Under the pieces are notes generated by a model that ran no database searches, was not told the origin of the DNA, and was given only the letters and a program-made list of their open reading frames with translations. Source: Streptomyces sp. NK15101 (GTDB lineage: Bacteria; Actinomycetota; Actinomycetes; Streptomycetales; Streptomycetaceae). From it: DNA of 64,000 nt. The stretch is from NCBI RefSeq assembly GCF_020400725.1, contig NZ_JAINVG010000001.1, positions 124,001 through 188,000 on the forward strand, in the 5' to 3' direction. Positions 9,596-19,000 of this stretch are shown piece after piece. How positions within the stretch are numbered: position 1 is the first letter of the stretch; each line of letters begins with the position of its first letter. Made by a program: the position numbers and the translations under genes.

Positions 9596-10981
9596 ATGCC
9601 GTACTTCGACGCCGCGTCCGCCGCCCCGCTGCATCCCGTCGCCCGTCAGGCGCTGCTCGCCTCCCTCGACGAGGGCTGGGCCGACCCGGCCCGGCTGTAC
9701 CGGGAGGGGCGGCGCGCCCGGCTGCTGCTCGACGCGGCCCGGGAGGCCGCCGCGGAGGCCGTGGGGTGCCGTCCGGACGAGCTCGTGTTCACTCCTTCGG
9801 GGACACGCGCGGTTCACGCCGGGATCTCCGGCGCGCTCGCGGGGCGTCGGCGTGTCGGAGACCGGCTCGTCGTCTCCGCGGTCGAACACTCCTCCGTCCT
9901 GCACGCGGGCGAGACGCACGCGGCGGCGGGCGGCACGGTGACCGAGGTGCCGGTGGACCGGTCGGGGGCGGTGGACGCGGAGGCCTTCGCGGCCGCGCTC
10001 ACTCCCGGCACGGCCCTGGCGTGCCTCCAGTCGGCCAACCACGAGGTCGGCACGGTGCAGCCGGTGGCCGAGGCGGCGGAGGCCTGCCGGGCGGCCGGGG
10101 TGCCGCTCCTGGTGGACGCGGCCCAGTCCCTCGCCTGGGGCCCGGTGGACGGCGGCTGGTCGCTGCTGGCGGCGAGCGCGCACAAGTGGGGCGGGCCCGC
10201 GGGGGTCGGGCTGCTCGCCGTACGGAAGGGGGTCAGGTTCGCGCCGCAAGGCCCCTCCGACGAGCGGGAGTCGGGCCGGGCACCGGGCTTCGAGAACCTG
10301 CCGGCGATCGTGGCCGCGGCGGCCTCGCTGCGGGCGGTCCGGGCTGAGGCGGACGCCGAAGGGGCACGGCTGCGGGCCCTGGTGGACCGGATCCGGACGC
10401 GGGTGCCCCAGCTGGTGCCGGACGTGGAGGTGGTGGGCGACGCGGTGCGCCGGCTCCCCCACCTCGTCACCTTCTCCTGCCTGTACGTCGACGGGGAGAC
10501 GCTCCTGCACGAGCTGGACCGGGAGGGTTTCTCCGTTTCGTCCGGTTCGTCGTGTACGAGCTCGACCCTGACGCCCAGCCATGTGCTGCGCGCGATGGGG
10601 GTGCTGAGCGAGGGGAACGTCCGGGTGTCACTGCCCGCGGGGACCTCGGAGGAGGACGTGGACCGCTTCCTCGCCGTGCTGCCGGGTGTGGTGGCGGACG
10701 TACGGGAGCGGCTCGGGGCCCCCGTCTCCGCCCCGCCGGCCCCGTCGCCCTCGGGCTCGCTCGTCGTGGACTCCCTGGGCAAGCGCTGCCCGATCCCGGT
10801 GATCGAACTCGCGAAGGTGATCGGCGACGTGCCGGTGGGCGGAACGGTGACGGTGCTCTCGGACGACGCGGCGGCGCGACTGGACATTCCGGCGTGGTGC
10901 GAGATGCGGGGGCAGGAGTACGTGGGGGAGTCGCCGGGGGCGGGGGGCGGGACGGCGTACGTGGTCCGCCGGGTGTCGTGA
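9596..10981 (+). CDS. Cysteine desulfurase fused to TusA-like sulfurtransferase
   Basis: 461-residue fusion. Residues 1-370 form a class V aminotransferase-fold cysteine desulfurase, which uses PLP to remove sulfur from L-cysteine as a persulfide. The PLP lysine is Lys197 (SAHKWGG) and the persulfide cysteine about Cys320 (SSGSSCTSS). After a Pro/Ser linker, residues 388-461 are a TusA domain with the CPIP motif, likely the sulfur acceptor. The fusion implies direct sulfur relay to Fe-S or thiolation pathways. ATG at 9596 gives the family-typical PYFDAASAAPLHP start. An IscA-type carrier lies 3 kb away. Confidence 0.92.
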   Translation: MPYFDAASAAPLHPVARQALLASLDEGWADPARLYREGRRARLLLDAAREAAAEAVGCRPDELVFTPSGTRAVHAGISGALAGRRRVGDRLVVSAVEHSSVLHAGETHAAAGGTVTEVPVDRSGAVDAEAFAAALTPGTALACLQSANHEVGTVQPVAEAAEACRAAGVPLLVDAAQSLAWGPVDGGWSLLAASAHKWGGPAGVGLLAVRKGVRFAPQGPSDERESGRAPGFENLPAIVAAAASLRAVRAEADAEGARLRALVDRIRTRVPQLVPDVEVVGDAVRRLPHLVTFSCLYVDGETLLHELDREGFSVSSGSSCTSSTLTPSHVLRAMGVLSEGNVRVSLPAGTSEEDVDRFLAVLPGVVADVRERLGAPVSAPPAPSPSGSLVVDSLGKRCPIPVIELAKVIGDVPVGGTVTVLSDDAAARLDIPAWCEMRGQEYVGESPGAGGGTAYVVRRVS

Positions 10982-11007
10982 CCACCGCCTCCGCCCCTCG
11001 CGCCCCC

Positions 11008-11058
11008 CGTTGTGGGCGGTCGTTCCGCCGGGGCGGAACGGGTGGGCACAACGGGACG
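11008..11058. repeat. Intergenic quasi-palindrome, copy A
   Basis: A 51-bp element between the convergent desulfurase-TusA gene and PfkB kinase. Core hairpin is CGTTCCGCC / GGCGGAACG, flanked by GTTGTGGGC and GGGCACAAC. Close copies occur at 21434-21482 and, inverted, 21590-21640; a related one is at 25791-25835. GC-rich satellite repeats (GGGGCACCGCCCCG) follow to 11160. It may double as a terminator. Confidence 0.75.
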
Positions 11059-11163
11059 ACTGCCCACACGGGCGGAAGCGCGGCCCGCACGGGCGGGGCG
11101 AGGGGCACCGCCCCGCCGGGCACGGCGCCCGCGCGGCAGGGGCACCGCCCCGGCGGGGGTGGG

Positions 11164-12138
11164 TCAGAGCAGGTGGGACTGGACCTCCGTCGCGGCCTCC
11201 TCGCCGTACGCCTTCGTGAAGCGCTCCATGAAGTTCGCCCGCCGCAGCGTGTACTCCTGCGTGCCCAGCGTCTCGATGACCAGCGTCGCCAGCATGCAGC
11301 CGACCTGCGCCGCCCGCTCCAGGCCGACGCCCCAGGACAGGCCCGTGAGGAAGCCCGCGCGGAAGGCGTCACCGACGCCGGTGGGGTCGACCTTGGCCGT
11401 CTCCTCGGGGCAGCCGACCTCGATGGGGGTCTCGCCGACCCGCTCGATGCGGACGCCTCGCGAGCCGAGCGTGGTGACGCGGTGGCCGACGCGGGAGAGG
11501 ATCTCCGCCTCGGTCCAGCCGGTCTTGGACTCGATCAGGCCCTTCTCGTACTCGTTGGAGAAGAGGTAGGTGGCGCCGTCGAGGAGGGTGCGGATCTCCT
11601 CGCCGTCCATGCGCGCGATCTGCTGCGAGAAGTCGGCGGCGAAGGGGATGGACCGGGTCCGGCACTCCTCCGTGTGGCGGAGCATCGCCTCGGGGTCGTC
11701 GGCGCCGATGAGGACCAGGTCGAGGCCGCCCACGCGGTCGGCGACGGCCTTGAGCTCGATCTGCCGGGCCTCGCTCATCGCACCGGTGTAGAAGGAGCCG
11801 ATCTGGTTGTGGTCCCTGTCGGTGGTGCAGACGAAGCGGGCGGTGTGCAGGACCTCGGAGATGCGCACCGAGCCGGTGTCGACGCCGTGCCGGTCGAGCC
11901 ACGCGCGGTACTCGTCGAAGTCGAAGCCCGCCGCGCCGACCAGGACGGGGCGGCTGCCGAGCTGTCCCATGCCGAAGCAGATGTTGGCGGCGACGCCTCC
12001 CCGGCGGACGTCCAGGTTGTCGACGAGGAAGGAGAGGGACACCGTGTGGAGCTGGTCGGCCACGAGCTGGTCGGCGAACCGGCCGGGGAAGGTCATGAGG
12101 TGGTCGGTGGCGATGGAGCCGGTGACTGCGATACGCAC
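11164..12138 (-). CDS. PfkB-family carbohydrate kinase, probably adenosine kinase
   Basis: 324-residue ribokinase-fold sugar/nucleoside kinase. The N-terminus RIAVTGSIATDHLMTFPG and RRGGVAANICFGMGQLG carry substrate-binding glycines; the C-terminal signature DPTGVGDAFRAGFL holds the catalytic Asp and anion hole. Spacing and length match actinobacterial adenosine kinases (the mycobacterial CbhK/AdoK type), whose gene also sits near ctaC in mycobacteria, as I recall. Adenosine specificity is inference; another nucleoside or sugar is possible. Preceded by a 177-base divergent gap. Confidence 0.85.
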   Translation of the reverse strand: MRIAVTGSIATDHLMTFPGRFADQLVADQLHTVSLSFLVDNLDVRRGGVAANICFGMGQLGSRPVLVGAAGFDFDEYRAWLDRHGVDTGSVRISEVLHTARFVCTTDRDHNQIGSFYTGAMSEARQIELKAVADRVGGLDLVLIGADDPEAMLRHTEECRTRSIPFAADFSQQIARMDGEEIRTLLDGATYLFSNEYEKGLIESKTGWTEAEILSRVGHRVTTLGSRGVRIERVGETPIEVGCPEETAKVDPTGVGDAFRAGFLTGLSWGVGLERAAQVGCMLATLVIETLGTQEYTLRRANFMERFTKAYGEEAATEVQSHLL

Positions 12139-12315
12139 GGCGGGGTGCTCCTGCGGAATTCAGTAGGGGCGCGCGAGGCGCTCGAACGGAGGCGGTGATG
12201 GGCGACGGAGAGAACGACAGTTCACGCTACCGGGTGGGGGGCGCACTGCCGAACAGTGGAAACTACCCCAGAGTAGGTCTTTTCCGTGGAGCGGTGCGGT
12301 GCATACGGTGCGCCC

Positions 12316-12522
12316 ATGACCACCTACCCCGCTCCTCGTGAGCGTCACGAGTCCGAGTTGAGCCTCGCCCAGCTGCGCGGGGACGGCGCCCGGATGGCTC
12401 CCCACTGGGTGACTCCGACCGGCCCGGACCCCGTTCGGGTCTCCCCCGCGTCGATCCACGGCGTCGTCGTTCCGGCGGCCTCGGCCCGGCTGATCGACGC
12501 CACCGTCGAGTACGGCGGCTGA
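12316..12522 (+). CDS. Small conserved-looking hypothetical protein
   Basis: 68 residues starting TTYPAPRERHESELSLAQ after the initiator Met. No recognised domain, no membrane segment. I chose the ATG at 12316; the frame opens earlier but upstream sequence is leader-like. Codon use is normal for the region. It is divergent from the PfkB kinase, and a small hairpin (CGGACGG/CCGTCCG, 12523-12538) follows the stop. Function unknown. Confidence 0.6.
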   Translation: MTTYPAPRERHESELSLAQLRGDGARMAPHWVTPTGPDPVRVSPASIHGVVVPAASARLIDATVEYGG

Positions 12523-12588
12523 CGGACGGAACCGTCCGCGCCTCCGCTCCGTCCCATCGGCGTCCGGTCGAGACGAGGGAGCGTTGCG

Positions 12589-14067
12589 GTGAGCGGTACG
12601 GAGAACGTGCGGAGGCGACGGAACATCCTCGCCGCCTCGGTGGCGGCGGGTGTGCTGCTCGCCGGGGGCGGTGGCGTCTATCTGGCCACCGCGGCGTCCG
12701 GTGAGGCCACGCCGGCCGGGGCGGCCGGGAAGGCCGCCGACGCGGCCGGATCGCCGCCCCTGGCCCGGGAGGCCGGCGGCGGCAGTACGGGGGGCGGTCC
12801 CGGGATCGCTCCCGGCGAGCCGGACCCGAGCGGTGGTGCGCACGGGACGGTCTACAAGGCCAAGGGCCCGCTCCCCCCAGGGCCCTCCTCGGCCGCGGTC
12901 CACCGGCCCGAGGGCCTGGTCACCTCGGCGGAGGTGACCAGGCTGGCCGAAGCCCTCGGGGTCGAGGGCCGGCCCGTGCTGGTCGGGGACGTCTGGACGA
13001 TCCGGCCCGAGAAGGACGGTCAGGGTCCGCGCCTGGACGTGGCGAAGGCGGCCCCGGGGAACTGGACGTACTCCTGGTACGACGGCGGCCCGGTCGGCGA
13101 CAGCTGCCTCAAGGGGACGGCGTGCCCGCCGCCGGGCCGGGCTAAGCCCCCGACCGCGGGCCGTACGCCGGTGAGCGAGGCGGCGGCGAAGGCGGCGGCC
13201 GTCCCCGTCCTGAAGGCCCTGGGACAGGACGACGCGAAGGTGACGGCGACCCAGGTGATGGACGGTTCGGTGCGGGTGGTCAACGCCGATCCGGTGGTGG
13301 ACGGGCTGCCGACCTACGGCTGGTCGACGGGGCTGCACATCGGTCCGGACGGCCGGGCGGTCGCCGGCAGCGGGACGCTGAAGGAGCCGGTGAAGGGCGA
13401 CACGTATCCGGTCGTCGGGGCGGCGGAGGCGCTCGCGGAGCTGAACGAGGACGCGAAGGGCACCGGCCCGATCGGCATCGGCGGCTGCGCGACGGATCCG
13501 CCGGCCGGGGTCGAGGGGACCGGCGAGGACGGCCCGGCGCCGGTCGACGGGAGCGGCAGGACCGACCCGGCCGCGCCCTGCCCGCCGGCCGCGGACACGG
13601 CCGCACCGACCGAGGTCCCGGTGACGGGCGCGGTGTTCGGTCTGGCCGCGCAGGACGTGGCGGGCGAACGGCTGCTCGTGCCGGCGTGGCTGTTCACGGC
13701 CGACCCGGTGGACGCTGCGCCGTACACGGTGACGGAGACGGCGGTCGCCCCGGGGCACCTGGCGCCGCCGACGAAGCCCTCGCCGGACGAGGAGACGGCG
13801 CCGGCCCGGCGGATCGAGTCGTACCGGACGGCGGAGGACGGCCGGAAGCTGACGGTCACCTTCTGGGGCGGGGTGTGCAGCACGTACACCGCGAAGGCCG
13901 TGGAGTCGCCGGAGAAGGTGACCGTGCGGATCGACGAGAAGTCCGACCCCGGGCGGGCGTGCATCGCGATCGCCAAGGAGATCACGCTGACCGTGACCCT
14001 GCAGAGCCCACTGGGCGGGCGTCCGGTGGTCGACGAGGCGAGCGGGCAGCCGGTGCCTCGGCGCTGA
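12589..14067 (+). CDS. Single-pass exported protein of unknown function
   Basis: 492 residues starting at GTG 12589, which has GAGGGAG upstream. An RRRR-rich N-terminus is followed by one hydrophobic stretch (ILAASVAAGVLLAGGGGVYL), so it is a membrane-anchored or exported protein. A Gly/Ala/Pro-rich linker leads to a large external region with several cysteines (GDSCLKGTAC, GVCSTYTA) that could form disulfides. I recognise no catalytic motif. The region SVRVVNADPVVDGLPTYGWS is followed by a strand-rich stretch loosely like PepSY-type secreted domains, a weak guess. It ends at a strong bidirectional terminator. Confidence 0.8.
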   Translation: MSGTENVRRRRNILAASVAAGVLLAGGGGVYLATAASGEATPAGAAGKAADAAGSPPLAREAGGGSTGGGPGIAPGEPDPSGGAHGTVYKAKGPLPPGPSSAAVHRPEGLVTSAEVTRLAEALGVEGRPVLVGDVWTIRPEKDGQGPRLDVAKAAPGNWTYSWYDGGPVGDSCLKGTACPPPGRAKPPTAGRTPVSEAAAKAAAVPVLKALGQDDAKVTATQVMDGSVRVVNADPVVDGLPTYGWSTGLHIGPDGRAVAGSGTLKEPVKGDTYPVVGAAEALAELNEDAKGTGPIGIGGCATDPPAGVEGTGEDGPAPVDGSGRTDPAAPCPPAADTAAPTEVPVTGAVFGLAAQDVAGERLLVPAWLFTADPVDAAPYTVTETAVAPGHLAPPTKPSPDEETAPARRIESYRTAEDGRKLTVTFWGGVCSTYTAKAVESPEKVTVRIDEKSDPGRACIAIAKEITLTVTLQSPLGGRPVVDEASGQPVPRR

Positions 14068-14100
14068 CGTTCCCCGTGCGCGGCTGACGTTCCCCGTGTA

Positions 14101-14150
14101 CGCGTGAGGGCGGCGGCCCGGGCAATTCCCGGGACCGCCGCCCTCACGCG
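14101..14150. terminator. Bidirectional terminator
   Basis: CGCGTGAGGGCGGCGGCCCGGG pairs with its near-perfect complement ending at 14150 (one bulged A), loop CAATT. It separates the convergent secreted-protein gene and the Fe-S carrier gene. Confidence 0.85.
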
Positions 14151-14159
14151 CGTACAGGC

Positions 14160-14516
14160 TTAGCTGAACGAGTCGCCGCAGGCGCAGGAGCCCGTGGCGT
14201 TCGGGTTGTCGATGGTGAAGCCCTGCTTCTCGATGGTGTCGACGAAGTCGATCGACGCGCCGCCGAGGTACGGGGCGCTCATGCGGTCGGTGACGACCTT
14301 GACGCCGTCGAAGTCCTTCACGACGTCGCCGTCGAGCGAGCGCTCGTCGAAGAAGAGCTGGTAACGCAGGCCGGAGCAGCCGCCGGGCTGAACGGCGACG
14401 CGCAGGGCCAGGTCATCGCGGCCTTCCTGGTCGAGGAGGGCCTTGACCTTGGCCGCGGCGGCGTCGGACAGGAGGATGCCGTCGCTGACAGTGGTCTTCT
14501 CGTCCGATACGGACAT
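14160..14516 (-). CDS. IscA/ErpA/HesB-type iron-sulfur carrier
   Basis: 118-residue A-type carrier that accepts nascent Fe-S clusters and transfers them to apoproteins. The three conserved cysteines are present, one in QPGGCSGLRY and two in the C-terminal SCACGDSF. ATG at 14516 is preceded by GGGAGAGAAG; the longer open frame has no comparable site. It is divergent from nadA, whose product is a [4Fe-4S] enzyme, so a service role for NadA is plausible. Whether it should be called erpA or iscA cannot be told here. Confidence 0.92.
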   Translation of the reverse strand: MSVSDEKTTVSDGILLSDAAAAKVKALLDQEGRDDLALRVAVQPGGCSGLRYQLFFDERSLDGDVVKDFDGVKVVTDRMSAPYLGGASIDFVDTIEKQGFTIDNPNATGSCACGDSFS

Positions 14517-14681
14517 CTGCTTCTCTCCCGGTGTGTACGGAGACTGCTTGCCGACGGTTGCAACCGACGGTGCCCCGGATTCATTCCGGGCCGAGTGGGG
14601 TCTTCCCTCTTTCATGCTCGCACACCATGTCCAGGAGCGCGGACGGCGAATTCGTCACATCGACACTATGGACATCGTCAG

Positions 14682-14717
14682 AATGACGTGAAGCGGGTTA
14701 TGATAGATAGCGTCATT
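14682..14717. promoter_or_regulatory. Candidate nadA promoter and operator
   Basis: AATGACG (14682-14688) and CGTCATT (14711-14717) are perfect inverted arms; a possible -10, TATGAT (14699-14704), lies between them. I see no strong -35. A repressor bound here would block nadA, as NAD-pathway regulators (NrtR/NiaR types) do elsewhere. Regulator identity is inference. Confidence 0.5.
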
Positions 14718-14753
14718 TCGACGAAAAGGTTCCCCGAAGAAAGGGTGCGTGAC

Positions 14754-15932
14754 GTGACCACCGCCCAGCCCCTGGACGTCCAGCCGACGCCGCTCGCCCT
14801 GCTCCTGCTCGGCCGCGAGGCCGACCCGAAGAGCGAGCGCGGCGTGGAGTGTCCTGGCGATCTGCCGTCGCCCTCCGACCCTGACCTCGTGGAGCGCGCC
14901 CGCGCCGCGAAGGAGAAGCTCGGGGACAAGGTCTTCGTGCTCGGCCACCACTACCAGCGCGACGAGGTCATCCAGTTCGCCGACGTGACCGGTGACTCCT
15001 TCAAGCTCGCGCGCGACGCCGCCGCCAAGCCCGAGGCCGAGTACATCGTCTTCTGCGGTGTGCACTTCATGGCCGAGTCGGCCGACATCCTCACCGGCGA
15101 CGACCAGAAGGTCGTCCTGCCCGACCTCGCGGCCGGCTGCTCCATGGCCGACATGGCCACCGCCGAGCAGGTCGCCGAGTGCTGGGACGTGCTGACCGAG
15201 GCCGGCATCGCCGAGCAGGTCGTGCCCGTCTCGTACATGAACTCCTCGGCCGACATCAAGGCCTTCACCGGCAAGCACGGGGGCACGATCTGCACCTCGT
15301 CCAACGCCGAGCGGGCCCTGAACTGGGCCTTCGAGCAGGGCGAGAAGGTGCTCTTCCTGCCGGACCAGCACCTGGGCCGCAACACCGCCGTCCGCGACAT
15401 GGGCATGTCCCTGGACGACTGCGTGGTCTACAACCCGCACAAGCCGAACGGCGGGCTCACCGTCGAGGAGCTGCGCGCCGCCAAGATGATCCTGTGGCGG
15501 GGCCACTGCTCGGTGCACGGCCGCTTCTCGCTGGACTCGGTCAACGACGTGCGCGAGCGCATCCCGGGCGTGAACGTGCTCGTCCACCCCGAGTGCAAGC
15601 ACGAGGTCGTCGCCGCCGCGGACTACGTGGGCTCGACCGAGTACATCATCAACACCCTGGAGGCGGCCCCGGCCGGTTCCAAGTGGGCCATCGGCACGGA
15701 GCTGAACCTGGTCCGCCGTCTGGCGAACCGTTACGCCGACCAGGGCAAGGAGATCGTCTTCCTCGACAAGACGGTCTGCTTCTGCTCGACCATGAACCGC
15801 ATCGACCTCCCCCACCTGGTGTGGACCCTGGAGTCCCTGGCCGAGGGCAACCTCGTCAACCAGATCCAGGTCGACAAGGAGACGGAGAGCTTCGCCAAGC
15901 TCGCCCTGGAGCGGATGCTGGCGCTGCCGTAA
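14754..15932 (+). CDS. nadA: Quinolinate synthase A
   Basis: 392-residue [4Fe-4S] enzyme that condenses iminoaspartate with dihydroxyacetone phosphate to quinolinate in de novo NAD synthesis. Cluster cysteines are in VFCGVHFMAE, HPECKHEV and KTVCFCSTMNR; LGHHYQRDEVIQ is the family's N-terminal signature. I chose GTG at 14754 with AAGAAAGG about 8 bases upstream; GTG at 14745 is an alternative. nadB and nadC are not adjacent here. Confidence 0.96.
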   Translation: MTTAQPLDVQPTPLALLLLGREADPKSERGVECPGDLPSPSDPDLVERARAAKEKLGDKVFVLGHHYQRDEVIQFADVTGDSFKLARDAAAKPEAEYIVFCGVHFMAESADILTGDDQKVVLPDLAAGCSMADMATAEQVAECWDVLTEAGIAEQVVPVSYMNSSADIKAFTGKHGGTICTSSNAERALNWAFEQGEKVLFLPDQHLGRNTAVRDMGMSLDDCVVYNPHKPNGGLTVEELRAAKMILWRGHCSVHGRFSLDSVNDVRERIPGVNVLVHPECKHEVVAAADYVGSTEYIINTLEAAPAGSKWAIGTELNLVRRLANRYADQGKEIVFLDKTVCFCSTMNRIDLPHLVWTLESLAEGNLVNQIQVDKETESFAKLALERMLALP

Positions 15933-15950
15933 CGATTCCCCCCTTGATAC

Positions 15951-15990
15951 GCCCGAAGGGCGCCCCGCGGTGTGCGGGGCGCCCTTCGGC
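15951..15990. terminator. Bidirectional terminator
   Basis: GCCCGAAGGGCGCCCCGC (15951-15968) pairs with GCGGGGCGCCCTTCGGC (15974-15990), loop GGTGT. It lies between the convergent nadA and RND permease genes. Confidence 0.85.
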
Positions 15991-16004
15991 GTACGCGCGG
16001 CCGA

Positions 16005-19000
16005 CTAGGCGTCCAGGACGTCCAGCAGGTCCGTGTCGGTGTTCGCGTCCGTCGGCTGCTCCGGGACGTCCGCGCCGCCCTTCTTCGCCGCCCTCTTCCT
16101 CGCGCGGCGCTCCTTGCGGAGCTCCACCATCGCGTAGAGCGTCGGGACGAGGAGCAGGGTCAGCAGGGTCGAGGTGATCAGACCGCCGATCACCACCACC
16201 GCCAGCGGCTGGGCGATGAAGCCGCCCTCGCCGGTGAGGCCGAGGGCCATCGGCAGCAGGGCGAAGATCGTCGCCAGGGCGGTCATCAGGATCGGGCGGA
16301 GCCGGTGCCGGCCGCCCTCGATCACCGCTTCGACGACGCCCAGGCCCTGCGCCCGGTACTGGTTGATCAGGTCGATCAGGACGATCGCGTTGGTGACGAC
16401 GATGCCGATGAGCATCAGCATGCCGATCATCGCCGGGACGCCCATCGCCGTGCCGGTGGCCACGAGCAGACCGATCGCGCCGGTCGCCGCGAACGGGATC
16501 GAGACCAGCAGGATCAGCGGCTGGACCAGCGACCTGAAGGTCGCCACCAGGAGCATGAAGACGATCGCGACGGCCGCGAGCATCGCCAGGAACAGGTTGA
16601 GGAAGGCCTCGCTCTGGTCCTCGGAGACGCCGCCGATGGTCGCGGTGGCGCCCTCCGGCAGGTCGAGCGCGCCGATCTTCGACTGCAGGGATGCGCTCAC
16701 CGCGCCGGTGTTGTCACCGACCGGCTTGGCCGTGATCGTCGCGGCGCGCGCGCCGTCGATCCGGGTCATCGAGACCGGGCCGGGGACCAGCTCGACGGTG
16801 GCGACGTCGCCCAGCTTCACCGGGCCGAGCGGCAGCGCCCTGAGCGCGGCCAGGGTGGTGGCCGGCTGCGCCGAGGTGATGAGGACGTCCCGCTCGCTGT
16901 CGTCGAGGGTCGCCTTGGCGGCCGGGGTGCCCCGGACGGCCTGGCCGACGACCGCGCCGAGCGAGGTGGTGTCGAAGCCGGCGTCGGCCGCCCTGGCGTT
17001 CGCCTTCACGGAGATCCGCGGGACGGACTGCGAGAGGTCGCTCTGGACGTCGGTGACGTCCTTCAGCCCGGCGATCGCGGTGCGGACCTGCTCGGAGGCC
17101 TTCTCGAGGACCTCCGGGTCGGCGGCCTTGACGACCACGCTCAGGTCCTGGGAGCCGAAGCCGTCGCCCGCGGCGATGGTGGTGTCGCCGACGCCGTCGA
17201 GCGAGTCGAGACCCTTCTCGATGGCGTCGCGCGTCTCCTCGTACGAGGCGGAGTCCTCCAGGCTCACCTTGTACGAGGCCTGGTTGGAGCCGGTGCCGCC
17301 GCCGAAGGCCGCCATGAAGCCGGAGGAACCGACGGTGACCTGGTAGTCCTTGACGCCCTCGGTGTCCGCGAGGACCTTCTCGATCTTCTTCGCGGCCTCG
17401 TCGGAGGCGCTCAGGCTGGTGCCGGGCGCCAGCTCCTGCTGGATGCTGAGGACCTCCTGCTCGCCCTGGTCGAAGAAGTTCGTCTTCAGGAGCGGGGCCA
17501 TGCCGAAGGTGACGACCAGGACGACGATCGCGATGGCCAGGCTCGTGAAGCGGCGCCGGGTCGCGAACCGCAGGACCGGCACGTACAGGCGCTGGAGGCG
17601 GCTCTTCTCCTCCTTCTCCTCGGCCAGCCTGCGGGCCTCCGCCAGGTCCTCCGGGGTGCCCTTGGGGGCGCGCAGGAACCAGTACGAGAGGACGGGGACC
17701 ACGGTCAGGGAGACCAGCAGCGAGGCGAGCAGCGCCGCCGTGACCGTCAGCGAGAACGAGCCGAACAGCTCGCCGATCATGCCGCCGGTCAGGCCGATCG
17801 GCAGGAAGACGGCGACGGTGGTGAGGGTCGAGGAGGTGACGGCGCCCGCCACCTCGCGGACCGCGGTGAGGATCGCGCTCTGGCGCTCCTCGCCGTAGCC
17901 CAGGTGCCGCTTGATGTTCTCCAGGACCACGATCGAGTCGTCGACGACCCGGCCGATGGCGATGGTGAGCGCGCCGAGCGTCAGCATGTTCAGCGAGAGG
18001 TCGCGGGTCCACAGCACGATGAGGGCGAGGACGACCGAGAGCGGGATGGAGACCGCGGTCACCAGGGTGGAACGGACCGACGCGAGGAAGACCAGGATCA
18101 CCAGGACGGCCATGACGAGGCCGAGCGCGCCCTCCGTGGTCAGGCCGGAGACGGCCTTGGCGACGGCCGGGCCCTGGTCGGAGACCACGGTCAGCTCGGC
18201 GCCCGCGCCGAGGTCGCGGCGCAGATCGGGCAGCTTCTCCTCGACGGCGTCGGAGATCGCGACGGCGCTGCCGTCCTTGTCCATGGTGGCCATCACGGCG
18301 AGGCTGGGCTTGCCGTTCGTCCGCGTGAGGGAGGTGCGCGGGGACTCCTCCTGCTTCACGGTGGCGACGTCACCGAGGCGGACCGCCTTGCCCTTGCCGG
18401 GGACGGCCGCCGGGATGCGCAGGTCCTCGATCTGCTTCAGCGAGGTGTAGCCGCCGCCGACCTGGATCGTGCGGGACTTGCCCGCCTCCGAGAAGGAGCC
18501 GGCCGGCATCGTGGCGCCGCCGGAGCGCAGGGCCTCGGCGAGCTTCATCGTGTTGAGCCCGGCCGCGGCGAGCTTCCGCTCGTCGGGGGTCACGGAGACC
18601 TGGAGGTCCTGCACACCGCTGACGGAGACCTGGCCGACGCCCTCGATGTCCTCCAGGGCGGGCACGACGGTCCGCTCCAGCTGGTCGGCGAGCGCCTGCG
18701 GGTCCTTGTCCGAGGCGGCGGCGAGGACGACGGTCGGCATGTCGTCCGTCGAACCGGCGATCACCTGCGGGTCGACGGCGTCGGGCAGCTGGGCGCGGGC
18801 GCGGTTCACGGCCTGCTGGACGTCGGCGACGAGCTGCTTCGTCGACTCGTCGCCGTAGTCGAAGGAGGCCATGACGACGGCCATGCCCTCGGAGGCCGTG
18901 GCGGTGACCGACTTGAGGCCGTCGACGGCCTTGAGGTTGTCCTCCAGCGGCTCGACGACCTGCTTCTCGACCACATCGGGAGAGGCGCCCTGGTACGGGG

